DNA of 64,000 nt from an uncultured Sulfitobacter sp. (lineage in GTDB: Bacteria; Pseudomonadota; Alphaproteobacteria; Rhodobacterales; Rhodobacteraceae), in NCBI GenBank assembly GCA_947502265.1, contig CANMZB010000016.1, positions 38,492 to 102,491 of the forward strand. The letters run 5' to 3'. This document shows, piece after piece, positions 55,008-63,524 of this stretch; position 1 is the first letter of the stretch, and every line of letters begins with the position of its first letter. The notes under the pieces were generated by a model that had not been told where the DNA came from, did not search any database, and saw only the letters and a program-made list of their open reading frames with translations. The position numbers were made by a program, and so were the translations under genes.

Positions 55008-56711
55008 TCAGACGCCGACGACCTTCACACTGTTGTTGGGATCCAGCGAGATCGTCCCCTGCTTGGCGATGTGCGATTCAACCACGTCCCAGATTTTCGG
55101 GCCTTCGGTGTCTTCGTTGACCGATGCCCAGCCGGCGACCTGATAGGTTTTTGACGGATCAATCGCCTCGCCGGTTTTGAGCAGGGTCATTTCGGTGATC
55201 CGGCTGCCCTGCGGCTTGGTCACGTCGATGCGATAGCCAAGGCCACCGACGCGCACCATATCGCCGCCCTGTTGGTAATAGGGATCGGGATTGAACAGGT
55301 TGTCGGCCACGTCCTCAAGCACCACATGCAGGAATTCACCTGTCATTTCATTGCGGTACGCTTCGCCGTAGGTCATGGAAGTGACGTTCCAGATATCCTC
55401 GCGAGTGATGTCCTGCCCCGGCAGAATCGACGGCCCCCAGCGCACACCGGGCGACATGGCGATGTCTGCCTCGCGCTCGGAAATCAACGCATCACAGATC
55501 AGATCGTCCCATGTGCCGTTGAAATTGCCCCGCCGGTACAGCGTTTGTGCATCGCCCGTGCGGCCAATTACTTCGCTCAACTCGCTTTCGTAAGGCGCGC
55601 GTTGCTCATCAATCAGCGCAGCCATATCAGCATCGGGCGTAATCACATCCGAGAAGATCGGGATCAGCTTGTGCCGGAAACCCAACATTTTGCCATTGCG
55701 CACATCCAGATCAATGCGGCTGACGAATTTACCGTTGGAGCCGGAAGCGACGATGATCGTATCACCGACGATCACAGGCTCGGGCAGCGCATCATGGGTG
55801 TGACCCGACAGGATTACGTCAATGCCGGTGACACGCCCTGCCATCTGTTTGTCCACGTCAAAGCCGTTATGGCTCAGGCAGACAACCAGTTCGGCGCCCT
55901 GGGCGCGCACCTCGTTCACCATTTCCTGCATATGCTCGTCGCGGATGCCGAACGAGTATTCCGGGAACATCCAACCGGGGTTGGCGATCGGCATGTAGGG
56001 GAACGCCTGCCCGATCACCGCGACCTTCACGCCGCCACTCTCGTAAAATTTATAGGGCGGAAACAGGTCGGATGGCTCGTTCCATTCGGCATCAAAGATG
56101 TTCTGCCCAAGCGCGGCAAAGGGCAACCCTTCGACGATCTCGTTCACCCGCTCGGAACCGAGCGTGAATTCCCAGTGGAACGTCATCGCATCAGGCTTGA
56201 GCGCGTTCATCACGTTAACCATGTCCTGCCCCTGCGTCTGGTAGCAGGTGTAAGAGCCATGCCAGGTGTCGCCGCCATCCAGCAACAGCGCATCGGGACG
56301 GGCGGCGCGGATGGATTTGACCACGGTCGCCACACGGTCAAGACCGCCAACACGGCCATACGCCTTGGCGAGCGCGGAGAAATCATTATACGACAGCGCA
56401 TAGGCCGACGGGCTGCCGTCGTCGATGCCGTAAAGCTTGCGGAAATCCGCGCCTGTCACATGCGGCACAACCCCCTTGTTACCCCCGACCCCGATATTGA
56501 TTTCCGGCTCGCGGAAGTAGATCGGCTTGAGCTGTGCGTGAATGTCGGTGATGTGGATCAGGGATACGTTTCCGAACGTATCGAACTCCAGCAGCTTGTC
56601 CTGCGTCAGCGATTGCTGGGCGGCAAGACGCGCCCAATTGCCAAAGCCTGACGTCCCGTAAAGGGCGGCAGCGGCCATGCTGGTTTGCAAAAAGTCACGG
56701 CGAGAGATCAT
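55008..56711 (-). CDS. soxB: SoxB thiosulfohydrolase
   Basis: Hydrolyses sulfate from SoxYZ-bound S-thiosulfonate using a dimanganese centre. The 567-residue protein has a Tat signal (ISRRDFLQTSMAAAAL) and the 5'-nucleotidase-like metal motifs HITDIHAQLKP, LLDGGDTWHGS, AMTFHWEFTLG and LSGHTHDALPEP. The characteristic SMTYGEAYRNEMTG follows. It begins the soxBCDEF-DUF302 run, separated from soxA by a terminator and its own promoter region. Confidence 0.97.
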   Translation of the reverse strand: MISRRDFLQTSMAAAALYGTSGFGNWARLAAQQSLTQDKLLEFDTFGNVSLIHITDIHAQLKPIYFREPEINIGVGGNKGVVPHVTGADFRKLYGIDDGSPSAYALSYNDFSALAKAYGRVGGLDRVATVVKSIRAARPDALLLDGGDTWHGSYTCYQTQGQDMVNVMNALKPDAMTFHWEFTLGSERVNEIVEGLPFAALGQNIFDAEWNEPSDLFPPYKFYESGGVKVAVIGQAFPYMPIANPGWMFPEYSFGIRDEHMQEMVNEVRAQGAELVVCLSHNGFDVDKQMAGRVTGIDVILSGHTHDALPEPVIVGDTIIVASGSNGKFVSRIDLDVRNGKMLGFRHKLIPIFSDVITPDADMAALIDEQRAPYESELSEVIGRTGDAQTLYRRGNFNGTWDDLICDALISEREADIAMSPGVRWGPSILPGQDITREDIWNVTSMTYGEAYRNEMTGEFLHVVLEDVADNLFNPDPYYQQGGDMVRVGGLGYRIDVTKPQGSRITEMTLLKTGEAIDPSKTYQVAGWASVNEDTEGPKIWDVVESHIAKQGTISLDPNNSVKVVGV

Positions 56712-56727
56712 GCGGCAGCTCCATATC

Positions 56728-56753
56728 GCGCATATATATGCGCATTATTGAAT
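56728..56753. promoter_or_regulatory. Perfect 16-bp palindrome overlapping a near ATTC-N8-GAAT site, upstream of soxB
   Basis: GCGCATATATATGCGC (56728-56743) is a perfect palindrome beginning 17 bp before the soxB ATG. Overlapping its right arm is ATGC-N8-GAAT (56738-56753), one base away from the ATTC-N8-GAAT found before soxX and the MBL gene. The AT-rich region beyond (56750-56768) is suitable for promoter elements. Confidence 0.55.
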
Positions 56754-56768
56754 TTATCTTAAAACAGA

Positions 56769-56799
56769 AAGGCCCCGCACCCTCGCGGGCCGGGGCCTT
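56769..56799 (-). terminator. Terminator after soxA
   Basis: A 9-bp perfect stem (AAGGCCCCG and CGGGGCCTT) with a 13-nt loop, followed on the minus strand by TTTCTGTTTT. It lies 7 bp after the soxA stop and would divide soxXYZA from soxBCDEF. Confidence 0.85.
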
Positions 56800-56805
56800 C
56801 GTTGA

Positions 56806-57651
56806 TCAGTTACGGACGGATGGTCCTTCGACGCCCAAACCGTTCCCGCGCGAACCGACATACAGCTCAAGAGCCACAAATTCGGGGCTGCCGGGGCTGT
56901 AGGTTTCGGCCTGCGTATCGCGGATACACCCTTTGAAGCGCGAATGAACCGAGTTCAGTTTGGTGTTTTTCAACCGGTACACAGGAAACCCGTTGATCTG
57001 CCCTTGGCTAAGATGATCCGCGCGGATCATGTTGCCATAGTTGTCTTCGTGGCAGTTTGCACAGGACAGCTCAAGCAGGCCATTGCGGGTGTAATACAGT
57101 TCTTTGCCCTGCTCCCACGTTGCTTGTGCGGGACCGTCGATGGCAATATTTACAGGCAACCCGCGCGAAACAGAAGCCAGAAGCGCCGTCATGTTGACCA
57201 TGTCACCGCCCGTGTACTTCCACTTTTCCGCACCCATGCGATTTTCACGACAATCGTTGATCTGCATTTCCAACGTACGGACTTCTCCGGCGTCTTCATT
57301 GTATTTGGGATATACAGGGCGCACGCCCGCCATGTCTTCGGATGCACCGTGACAAGTCGCACAGGATTTGCCCTCGCTGCCCTCGGCCATGTTCCACTTG
57401 TCCTCGGCCTGCTCTGCAAAGATCATGCCGGGGTTGTCGAAATCATCCATTTCCATGGCACGGGTTTCAGTGCCGCGAAACAACCAACCGGACATTACTT
57501 CATCCATAACATCCGCAACATGTGCGGGTGCTGCGGTGCGTGTAACGATCTCCGTTTCGCCGTTGATGACCAGTTGATCATCAACCGGATCCGCCGACAC
57601 CAGTGTTGTCGACAACAAACTCGCCAGCACGGCTCCAGTCAGTTTTCTCAT
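56806..57651 (-). CDS. soxA: SoxA cytochrome c, dihaem type
   Basis: L-cysteine S-thiosulfotransferase subunit, 281 residues with a signal peptide. Two haem sites are present, CATCH (97-101) and CANCH (197-201), and the catalytic Cys242 lies in RFKGCIRDTQ. It is therefore the dihaem SoxA type of the Paracoccus group. ATG 57651 begins the signal peptide; the frame is open much further, but only as antisense of soxZ. It is followed by a terminator. Confidence 0.96.
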   Translation of the reverse strand: MRKLTGAVLASLLSTTLVSADPVDDQLVINGETEIVTRTAAPAHVADVMDEVMSGWLFRGTETRAMEMDDFDNPGMIFAEQAEDKWNMAEGSEGKSCATCHGASEDMAGVRPVYPKYNEDAGEVRTLEMQINDCRENRMGAEKWKYTGGDMVNMTALLASVSRGLPVNIAIDGPAQATWEQGKELYYTRNGLLELSCANCHEDNYGNMIRADHLSQGQINGFPVYRLKNTKLNSVHSRFKGCIRDTQAETYSPGSPEFVALELYVGSRGNGLGVEGPSVRN

Positions 57652-57676
57652 GCGCGTCCCTCCCAAGACTTGTGGT

Positions 57677-58006
57677 TCACCCGATGGCGATGCTTTTGGT
57701 TTCGTCGTAGACCGAACCGTCATCGTCGTACCAAGTGAACTTGAAATCGCCCGCTTCGGGAACTGTTGCTTCAAATTCGAGGTACGGGTTTGTTGAAATC
57801 GCCGGTTCAAGCGTCACGTCGATCACGCTTTGGCCGTTGAACTCGCAGGTAAAGCGATTGATGATCGAGCGCGGGATCACATTGCCGTCGCTGTCTTTAC
57901 GCTGGCCGGATTCCATTTTGTGGCTGATCAGCGTTTTGATCGTGATCTTTTCGCCAGCAGCCGCCGTTTTCGGGACTTTAACCCGTGGTTTTACACCTGT
58001 TGCCAT
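57677..58006 (-). CDS. soxZ: SoxZ
   Basis: Partner of SoxY in the carrier complex, 109 residues with no signal peptide (probably co-exported with SoxY by Tat). Family sequence: VKPRVKVPKTAAAGEKITIK, then ISHKMESGQR and FKFTWYDDDGSVYDET. Confidence 0.96.
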   Translation of the reverse strand: MATGVKPRVKVPKTAAAGEKITIKTLISHKMESGQRKDSDGNVIPRSIINRFTCEFNGQSVIDVTLEPAISTNPYLEFEATVPEAGDFKFTWYDDDGSVYDETKSIAIG

Positions 58007-58026
58007 GATGTTATCTCCTTAAACCC

Positions 58027-58443
58027 TTAGCCGCCGCAGCCGCCGATTGTTACTTTTACCATCGAGGATGCCCGCACAAAGGAGCCATCCTCAAGCTTGG
58101 CAATCGCGACAACGTCCTGCGTTCCTGCAAGGCGGATGCGTGTAGATGCATAGCGCGACGCGGCCAGCGGACCGAATTTGAACTTTGCAACGCCCGGCGT
58201 GGGGTTGCCCATCGCCAGCACCAGAATCTCCACAGCCCCTTCCGAGGACACTTCGATCGGCACGGTATTGCCGTTTTCAGCGATTTCCGGCGCTGTCAGT
58301 TTGAGATCACCAGCGCCGACCTCGGCACCGCCGGTGAACGCATTGATTGCGTCTTCGCCCGCGGCGGACACCCGCAGCGGCAGGCCCGCGACGAGAAAGG
58401 CCCCTGCCCCCATGATGATTGCATTTCGTCTTGTCAGTTCCAT
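58027..58443 (-). CDS. soxY: SoxY sulfur carrier
   Basis: Carries sulfur intermediates on the C-terminal swinging-arm cysteine. The 138-residue protein has a twin-arginine signal (ELTRRNAIIMGAGAF) and ends with the exact carrier motif GGCGG. Confidence 0.97.
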   Translation of the reverse strand: MELTRRNAIIMGAGAFLVAGLPLRVSAAGEDAINAFTGGAEVGAGDLKLTAPEIAENGNTVPIEVSSEGAVEILVLAMGNPTPGVAKFKFGPLAASRYASTRIRLAGTQDVVAIAKLEDGSFVRASSMVKVTIGGCGG

Positions 58444-58476
58444 TGCGAACCTCCGTCTGCCCCGGTTACGGGGGTG

Positions 58477-58950
58477 TTACTCTTTGAGAGTGGCGAGATA
58501 CGCCACCACGTCTTCGATTTGTTGCGCACTCAGGATCGGTTGGATCTCGCCTGTGACGGCCTTGCCGGTATACCCGTCACCCGGACGCGTGAACCCTTCG
58601 GTCTTGTAGAAAGACGGCATCATGCTGTCTTCGAACATCATCTTGGCGTTGCTCACGATGCCGCGCAGCTCTGCTTCGCTCCACCGTTCACCGGCACCGT
58701 CAAGCATGGGACCGATTTCACCGTGCCACGGCACATCGACCAGATCGGATACCTGATGACAGGCCACACAATTGCCCTGACCTTTGTCTCCGACAATGAT
58801 ACGCCCGTTGGCCACATCACCCGCGACACCGGTCAACGATTGCGCAACAGCGCCGTCGGTATAGCTGACGGCGGTTGGCGCGATACTCTCGGCCTGCGCT
58901 GTAAAGGCCACAAAGCCTGCCGTGACGGCGGCAATTCCAAAAATCTTCAT
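58477..58950 (-). CDS. soxX: SoxX monohaem cytochrome c
   Basis: Partner of SoxA. The 157-residue protein has a signal peptide (ending TAQA) and one haem site, GNCVACHQ. The axial Met is probably in the DSMMPSFYKTEGF segment. ATG 58950 follows GGAGG. It is the first gene of the soxXYZA unit. Confidence 0.96.
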   Translation of the reverse strand: MKIFGIAAVTAGFVAFTAQAESIAPTAVSYTDGAVAQSLTGVAGDVANGRIIVGDKGQGNCVACHQVSDLVDVPWHGEIGPMLDGAGERWSEAELRGIVSNAKMMFEDSMMPSFYKTEGFTRPGDGYTGKAVTGEIQPILSAQQIEDVVAYLATLKE

Positions 58951-59013
58951 GCGTCCTCCCAAACACTATCGTTGCAATACCGTAGCGCACAGATTCCGAT
59001 CAACGCAACAACA

Positions 59014-59031
59014 AATTCAGTTAAATGAATT
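59014..59031. promoter_or_regulatory. ATTC-N8-GAAT inverted repeat upstream of soxX, candidate SoxR operator
   Basis: AATTCA and TGAATT form a perfect 6-bp inverted repeat with a 6-bp spacer, which contains ATTC-N8-GAAT at 59015-59030. It lies 65 bp upstream of soxX, next to the AT-rich stretch ATATTGACTATTGAC, in the 136-bp soxX-soxW gap. Confidence 0.65.
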
Positions 59032-59086
59032 ATATTGACTATTGACTCGACAAGCGTGCAGGCGCTCCTACGCACAGGCCGCCCTA

Positions 59087-59647
59087 TTACTGCTGTTCCG
59101 CAATTTTGCGCGCATGGTATTTCTGAAACGGCTCGTCGCCCAGATAGCCTTCTTCGACAACCCAAGTGAGAAGGTTCAGCATCGTATGCTGCCCGAAAGC
59201 CCCCGGCATTGTCGCGACAGCCGCCTGCGACGCTGTCGCATCCCCGGACACCTCATCGGGGAAAAACAGGATCATCGGCGTAAAAAGCGCACCCCAGCGT
59301 TTGACCATATCCTTCTCGGGCAGCGCGGTTCCGTCGAAATCGGTTACTTCGACATCACCGAACATGTTAATCTGCACGACAAAAAAGTTGTCTTCGATAT
59401 ACTGTGCGATCTCGGGAACGGGAAACACCGTTTCGTGCATCTTTTTGCAGTAGATGCAACCGCGCTGCTCAATGATGACCATCAGGCGCTTGCCCTCGGC
59501 GTTCGCCTCGGCCAGATCCTCGCCCAGATCCTTGAAGGTCTCGCGCATCCATGGGGCCTTGTGCAGCCCGTCATCCCCCAGAGTTGCCGCGACCGCCCCA
59601 AATGCACCCGCCAGCGTCAAAGCAGCGGCAATAACAAAGTGTTTCAT
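59087..59647 (-). CDS. soxW: SoxW periplasmic thioredoxin
   Basis: A 186-residue periplasmic thioredoxin with a signal peptide. The active site is RGCIYCKKMH. It is reduced by SoxV and keeps SoxYZ in the active thiol state. It lies 15 bp downstream of soxV. Confidence 0.93.
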   Translation of the reverse strand: MKHFVIAAALTLAGAFGAVAATLGDDGLHKAPWMRETFKDLGEDLAEANAEGKRLMVIIEQRGCIYCKKMHETVFPVPEIAQYIEDNFFVVQINMFGDVEVTDFDGTALPEKDMVKRWGALFTPMILFFPDEVSGDATASQAAVATMPGAFGQHTMLNLLTWVVEEGYLGDEPFQKYHARKIAEQQ

Positions 59648-59662
59648 CCGTGATCCTCCCGA

Positions 59663-60403
59663 TCAACCAAGTGTGCCAATATTCGGCATGACGTCCAACA
59701 TCCATTGCGCGATGTAATTCATCGAATTGGTCGCAATCAGCAGACCAAAGACGATCAACAACACGCCCATAACTTTCTCCACCAGCCCCAGATGGCGGCG
59801 GAATTTCTGCATCCAGCGCATGAACGGACCGATGAACAAGGCCGCGACGATGAACGGCGCGGTCATCCCCACACCGTACACAAACAAAAGCGCGGCCCCT
59901 GTCGAAGCGGTGTCAGTCCCCGCAGCGGTAAACAGGATCGCGGCCAACACCGGCCCCACACACGGCGTCCAGCCAAAAGCAAAAGCCAGCCCGATCACAT
60001 ACGCACCAAGCAGGCTGACGTTCGAGGTATTGCCCGTGTCGGCGCGCATCTGACGGTACAGGATACCGATGCGGATCACCCCCAGAAAGTGCAGCCCCAT
60101 GGCGATGATGATCGCCGCCGCGATCCAGCGCAGAATGTCGAAATACTCCCGCACCACCTGCCCGAAGGCGCTCGCTGCGGCGCCAAGCCCCATGAAAATC
60201 GTGATGACACCCGCCGCGAAAAAGCACGCCGCCAGCACCGCACGCCGCCGGGTTGCACTGTCCACTGTCGCCTCGGCCGAGATCTGGTTCATCCCCACAC
60301 CCGCCAGATAGCTCAGGTAAAACGGCACAATCGGCAGGATACAAGGCGACAGGAATGACAGCAGCCCCGCAAGCGCAGCCCCTACGAAGGTGATGTCCAT
60401 CAT
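59663..60403 (-). CDS. soxV: SoxV, CcdA-type thiol:disulfide membrane protein
   Basis: Six-helix membrane protein, 246 residues, that moves electrons from the cytoplasm to SoxW. The conserved cysteines are in FLSPCILPIVPFYLSYLAG and FGWTPCVGPVLAA. It resembles the ccdA gene at 26150-26902 throughout. It is divergent from soxS across 70 bp. Confidence 0.94.
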   Translation of the reverse strand: MMDITFVGAALAGLLSFLSPCILPIVPFYLSYLAGVGMNQISAEATVDSATRRRAVLAACFFAAGVITIFMGLGAAASAFGQVVREYFDILRWIAAAIIIAMGLHFLGVIRIGILYRQMRADTGNTSNVSLLGAYVIGLAFAFGWTPCVGPVLAAILFTAAGTDTASTGAALLFVYGVGMTAPFIVAALFIGPFMRWMQKFRRHLGLVEKVMGVLLIVFGLLIATNSMNYIAQWMLDVMPNIGTLG

Positions 60404-60421
60404 GTCATGTGCCCGCCCTTG

Positions 60422-60441
60422 TGAAATTCATATATTCATAT
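60422..60441. promoter_or_regulatory. AT-rich site with ATTCATAT repeats in the soxV-soxS divergent region
   Basis: Two direct copies of ATTCATAT (60426-60433 and 60434-60441) and a TGAA/TTCA inverted repeat (60422-60438). Relative to ATTC-N8-GAAT it has six of eight bases. A plausible weaker SoxR site; only the position and AT content support it beyond this. Confidence 0.4.
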
Positions 60442-60473
60442 TAAGTTGTTCGAGAAGCAAAGGTCAATTTGGC

Positions 60474-60842
60474 ATGTACTTTCAAAAGCTCTTTTTCGCG
60501 GTCGCTTTGCTTGGCGCATCGGTCACCGGTGGCATCGCGCAGACCACGTTGGTGATGGTGGAGGAAAAAGGGTGTATCTGGTGTGCGCGCTGGAATACCG
60601 AAATCGCGCCCATCTATCCCAAGACACCCGAAGGCCAGGCTGCGCCGCTTAGGCGGATCGACATCAAATCCCCCCTACCGGACGATTTGACTTTTGCCAG
60701 ACCGCTGCATTTTACACCTACATTCGTTCTGATTGTCGACGGAAAAGAAACCTCACGCATCGAAGGTTACCCCGGAGAGGACTTTTTCTGGGGCATGCTG
60801 GAGCGTATGCTTGAACAAGCTCAGGTTGACCAAACCAGATGA
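60474..60842 (+). CDS. soxS: SoxS periplasmic thioredoxin
   Basis: A 122-residue exported thioredoxin with a signal peptide (residues 1-~22) and the active site KGCIWCARWN, followed by HFTPTFVLIVDG. In Paracoccus SoxS activates thiosulfate oxidation, probably by reducing SoxYZ. ATG 60474 begins the signal peptide; the frame is open further upstream without family resemblance. It is the first gene of soxS-soxR-soxT. Confidence 0.92.
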   Translation: MYFQKLFFAVALLGASVTGGIAQTTLVMVEEKGCIWCARWNTEIAPIYPKTPEGQAAPLRRIDIKSPLPDDLTFARPLHFTPTFVLIVDGKETSRIEGYPGEDFFWGMLERMLEQAQVDQTR

Positions 60843-60845
60843 GTT

Positions 60846-61244
60846 ATGCATATGAGTATTGATCATGGGATTTCCGACACAGGAAACAAGACAGGACAAG
60901 AACAAACAGTGGCGTTACCTGTATTCGATAAAGACATTTGTGCCGAGGATATGGACAAGATGGCCGCCAGCGCCATGGAGGCGTCAAATTTCCTCAAGGC
61001 CATCAGCCATGAGGGGCGGTTGATGATCCTGTGCCACCTCGCATCGGGCGAAAGATCCGTTACGGAACTGGAAGAACTGTTGTCGGCCCGGCAGGCCGCT
61101 GTTTCGCAACAGTTGTCGCGTCTGCGCCTCGAAGGGCTGGTAACACCGCGCCGTGAGGGCAAGACGATTTACTACAGCTTGGCCGACGAGCGGCCCAGGC
61201 AGATCATGGAAGTCGTCTACGATCTTTTCTGCCGCAAGGATTAA
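60846..61244 (+). CDS. soxR: SoxR, ArsR-family thiol-based repressor
   Basis: Repressor of the sox genes, 132 residues, with a winged helix (ELEELLSARQAAVSQQLSRL as recognition region). The two cysteines conserved in SoxR, BigR and SqrR are present: Cys63 in LMILCHLAS and Cys129 in YDLFCRKD. In that family they form a tetrasulfide or trisulfide link on exposure to persulfide, which releases DNA. An extra Cys32 lies in the N-terminal arm. It is 3 bp after soxS. Confidence 0.94.
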   Translation: MHMSIDHGISDTGNKTGQEQTVALPVFDKDICAEDMDKMAASAMEASNFLKAISHEGRLMILCHLASGERSVTELEELLSARQAAVSQQLSRLRLEGLVTPRREGKTIYYSLADERPRQIMEVVYDLFCRKD

Positions 61245-61290
61245 GCGTACCGCCCCGCCCATGGCTGCGCTCTAATTGGGAAACGCTGCT

Positions 61291-62346
61291 ATGCTGGACC
61301 ATTTTTCCGAACCCGTGCTTGTGGCTCTGATCGGGCTTGCGGGCGGCATCCTTTTGGGGCTGGCCGCGCGGATGGGACGGTTTTGCACACTCGGCGCCAT
61401 CGAAGACCTTTTTTATGCCGAAAGCAGCCTGCGGTTGCGCATGTGGGGCATTGCCATCGGCGTGTCGATCATTGGCACTTTCGGGCTGTCGGCGCTCGGT
61501 CTGCTTGATCTGGGTGGGACACTGTATCTCGCGCGCGCATGGAATCCGCTGGCCAGCGTGGTGGGCGGACTGGTGTTCGGCTATGGCATGGCGCTGGCAG
61601 GCAATTGCGGTTACGGCGCGCTGGCGCGTGTCGGAGGGGGTGATCTGCGCTCTTTCATGATTGTGGTTGTGATGGGTCTGTCGGCTTATGTCGCCTTGGG
61701 CGGCCCGCTGTCGGGCCTGCGCATCCGGGCGTTCGGCGATACCGTCCCGGCGCGCGGGATGCCGGGATTTGCGGATCTTTTGGCGCGCGCCACCGGCCTG
61801 TCCCTCGAAACAGCGGGCATTACCATCGGAGCGGTTATCTTGCTGGCAACACTGATGCACCGCGACTTGCGCCGCTTCCCCTCGCATGTGATCTGGGGCG
61901 CGGTTGTGGGCCTCACCATCGTGAGCGGCTGGGCCGGAACGCAATGGGTCGCCAGCCACGGTTTCGCCGCAACGCAAGTGATCAGCCACACGTTCTCTGC
62001 CCCGATTGGCGAAACCATGCTTTATGCCATGACGTCGTCAGGCAACACCATCAGCTTTGGCACGGGATCGGTGACCGGCGTTGTTCTGGGCGCGACTTTG
62101 GGCAGCTTGCTCAAAGGGCATTTCCGTTGGGAAGCCTGCGACGACCCGCGCGAACTGCGCCGCCAAATCCTTGGCGCGGCGCTCATGGGCGCAGGGGCTG
62201 TTGTCGCGGTGGGATGCAGCGTCGGACAAGGTCTGTCGGCGTTCTCGGTACTGGCCTACAGCGCACCGCTGACGCTTGGCTGTATCGTGGCAGGCGCCGC
62301 ATTGGGGCTGCGCCAGTTGATCTGGGGCTTTTCGCCGTCGATCTAA
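61291..62346 (+). CDS. soxT: SoxT/YeeE-type sulfur-transport membrane protein
   Basis: A 351-residue YeeE/YedE-family protein with about nine or ten transmembrane helices. Its conserved Cys segments are RMGRFCTLGAIED, ALAGNCGYGALARVGGGD and VAVGCSVGQGLSAFSV, as in YeeE thiosulfate transporters. SoxT may move a sulfur signal or substrate to the cytoplasm for SoxR. ATG 61291 is preferred; a TTG at 61276 adds five residues. It ends the soxSRT unit. Confidence 0.87.
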   Translation: MLDHFSEPVLVALIGLAGGILLGLAARMGRFCTLGAIEDLFYAESSLRLRMWGIAIGVSIIGTFGLSALGLLDLGGTLYLARAWNPLASVVGGLVFGYGMALAGNCGYGALARVGGGDLRSFMIVVVMGLSAYVALGGPLSGLRIRAFGDTVPARGMPGFADLLARATGLSLETAGITIGAVILLATLMHRDLRRFPSHVIWGAVVGLTIVSGWAGTQWVASHGFAATQVISHTFSAPIGETMLYAMTSSGNTISFGTGSVTGVVLGATLGSLLKGHFRWEACDDPRELRRQILGAALMGAGAVVAVGCSVGQGLSAFSVLAYSAPLTLGCIVAGAALGLRQLIWGFSPSI

Positions 62347-62672
62347 AACGCGCAAGCCTCGGGCTTATTCCACGCGGAACCCTTGATTAAGATAATCCAC
62401 CAGGGACTTCGTCGGATCATTCAGCCGCGCAATTTATAGATCGGGATATGTGGAACCAGACCCCCCGCTTTTGTGAAAACTATGGTTCCTTTCACACAAA
62501 AAGCACCCTCAAAGCGGTATACACGGGAAGTTTGGCGACAGGGATCGCTCGTTTCAGTTTCTTGATCAGACCTTCGGCAGGGTCAGCCGGAACCGTACGG
62601 ACCGCGTCATTCACATTATCATCCAAAGGCAACATGGACCTGTCGCGGTTTCGTGCGGCCCCCGGTGCTCGT
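62347..62672. other. Intergenic region after soxT
   Basis: A 326-bp region with lower GC. Its minus strand contains a short run ending at about 62365 that reads SLVDYLNQGFRVE, possibly the tail of a lost gene, preceded by an in-frame stop. No functional gene is seen. A weak AAGCC/GGCTT hairpin after soxT may terminate it. Confidence 0.45.
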
Positions 62673-62880
62673 TTAAGCCACCTTCCGTTCAAAAGCGACA
62701 GGGCTTTTCCAACCCAATGCTGAGTGACGGCGACGTGGGTTATAGAACCCATTGATGTATTCGAAGATGGCTATCTGCGCCTTGCGTCGTGTCTCCCAAG
62801 GATGCCGACAGATCAGTTCAGCTTTGATGGTCTTGAAAAACGTCTCGACGGCAGCGTTGAAGCTCCTATATTCGTCAAGT
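62673..62880 (-). pseudogene. C-terminal fragment of an IS3-family transposase (orfB)
   Basis: The frame reads EYRSFNAAVETFFKTIKAEL, then NGFYNPRRRHSALGWKSP, the end of an IS3-family integrase-core OrfB, and stops at 62673. Its N-terminal part is missing: at 62881 the sequence switches to the inverted repeat of another IS3-type element. It is part of the mosaic at the right end of the window. Confidence 0.85.
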
Positions 62881-62921
62881 TGAACCGCCCCGAGTTTACC
62901 GGAGAGTGTTTGGTTCAAATA

Positions 62922-63158
62922 TTAGGCTGCTTTGTCATTGGCATTCAAGGTTTCATAGAAGATCTCCTCTGCTTCATGCGGCGTGATATATCCAATTGCG
63001 CTGTGCAGGCGCTTGGTGTTGTACCAATCGACCCATTTCAGCGTTTCCCATTCAAACTGGCCCCTTGATTTCCATGGGCCCAGCAACTTTGTGACTTCAG
63101 TTTTGAACAGACCAATGATGCTTTCGGCGAGAGCGTTATCCATTGCCCTCTCATGCAT
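62922..63158 (-). pseudogene. OrfB C-terminal fragment inside the deleted IS3 element
   Basis: Contains AMDNALAESIIGLFKTEV and WVDWYNTKRLHSAIGYITP, the DDE-domain end of IS3-family OrfB (the last catalytic Glu is in LAES). The N-terminal ~200 residues including the two catalytic Asp are absent, so it is inactive. Confidence 0.85.
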
Positions 63159-63178
63159 GTTTACATGCGCGAGAGGGG
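63141..63178. repeat. Small palindromic insert 1, at the IS3 deletion junction
   Basis: CATTGCCC at the left and GAGAGGGG at the right enclose an imperfect hairpin (CCCTCTCATGCATG against CATGCGCGAGAGGG, 12 of 14 paired, loop TTTA). It sits exactly where orfA sequence joins the orfB tail. Its ends match insert 2 at 63869-63912. Confidence 0.6.
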
Positions 63179-63472
63179 GGCAAAATACGCGGAAGCCTTC
63201 TTCAGTATCTCATTTGCTTGGCGCAACTCCCGAACTTCGCGCTCAGGATCCTTGATCCGGGCCTTCTCCTCACTGGTCGGCCCGCCGCGAGCACCAGCAT
63301 CGCGCTCCGACGGTCGGCACCAACCCCGCAGGCTATCTGGAGCACAGCCGAGCTTGGGCGCGATCGCCTGATAAGCAGCGTTGTCACTGCGATATTCCGA
63401 CCGTTGCTCATTGAAAAGTCGAACGCCGCGCAATTCAGCTGTGTAAGACGGGGTGTGTTTGCGCCGTGTCAT
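63161..63472 (-). CDS. IS3-family OrfA-like transposase, fused out of frame
   Basis: About 104 residues with the OrfA features [18 protein letters not shown], then [17 protein letters not shown] (helix-turn-helix) and [20 protein letters not shown] (coiled coil). It ends abnormally after [13 protein letters not shown] where the palindromic insert starts. Start ATG 63472 is 25 bp inside the right inverted repeat's boundary. Without an intact orfB it is probably non-functional. Confidence 0.8.
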   Translation of the reverse strand: MTRRKHTPSYTAELRGVRLFNEQRSEYRSDNAAYQAIAPKLGCAPDSLRGWCRPSERDAGARGGPTSEEKARIKDPEREVRELRQANEILKKASAYFAPLSRM

Positions 63473-63524
63473 AAGGTTCATCCTTGGAGAGTTTTGCTCT
63501 CCGGTAAACTCGGGGCGGTTCATT

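Larger units (their letters stand above)
62881..63522 (-). mobile_element. 642-bp internally deleted IS3-family element
   Basis: Bounded by perfect 26-bp inverted repeats (62881-62906 and 63497-63522, each beginning TGAACCGCCCCGAG outward). It encodes on the minus strand an OrfA-like start and the OrfB C-terminus, but the middle of orfB is gone. I see no clear target duplication. The flanks are two different transposase fragments in opposite orientations, which suggests recombination after insertion. Confidence 0.85.

Noticed and set aside
52496..55154. Very long plus-strand frames through soxD, soxC and soxB
   Set aside because: Antisense shadows of unmistakable sox genes.
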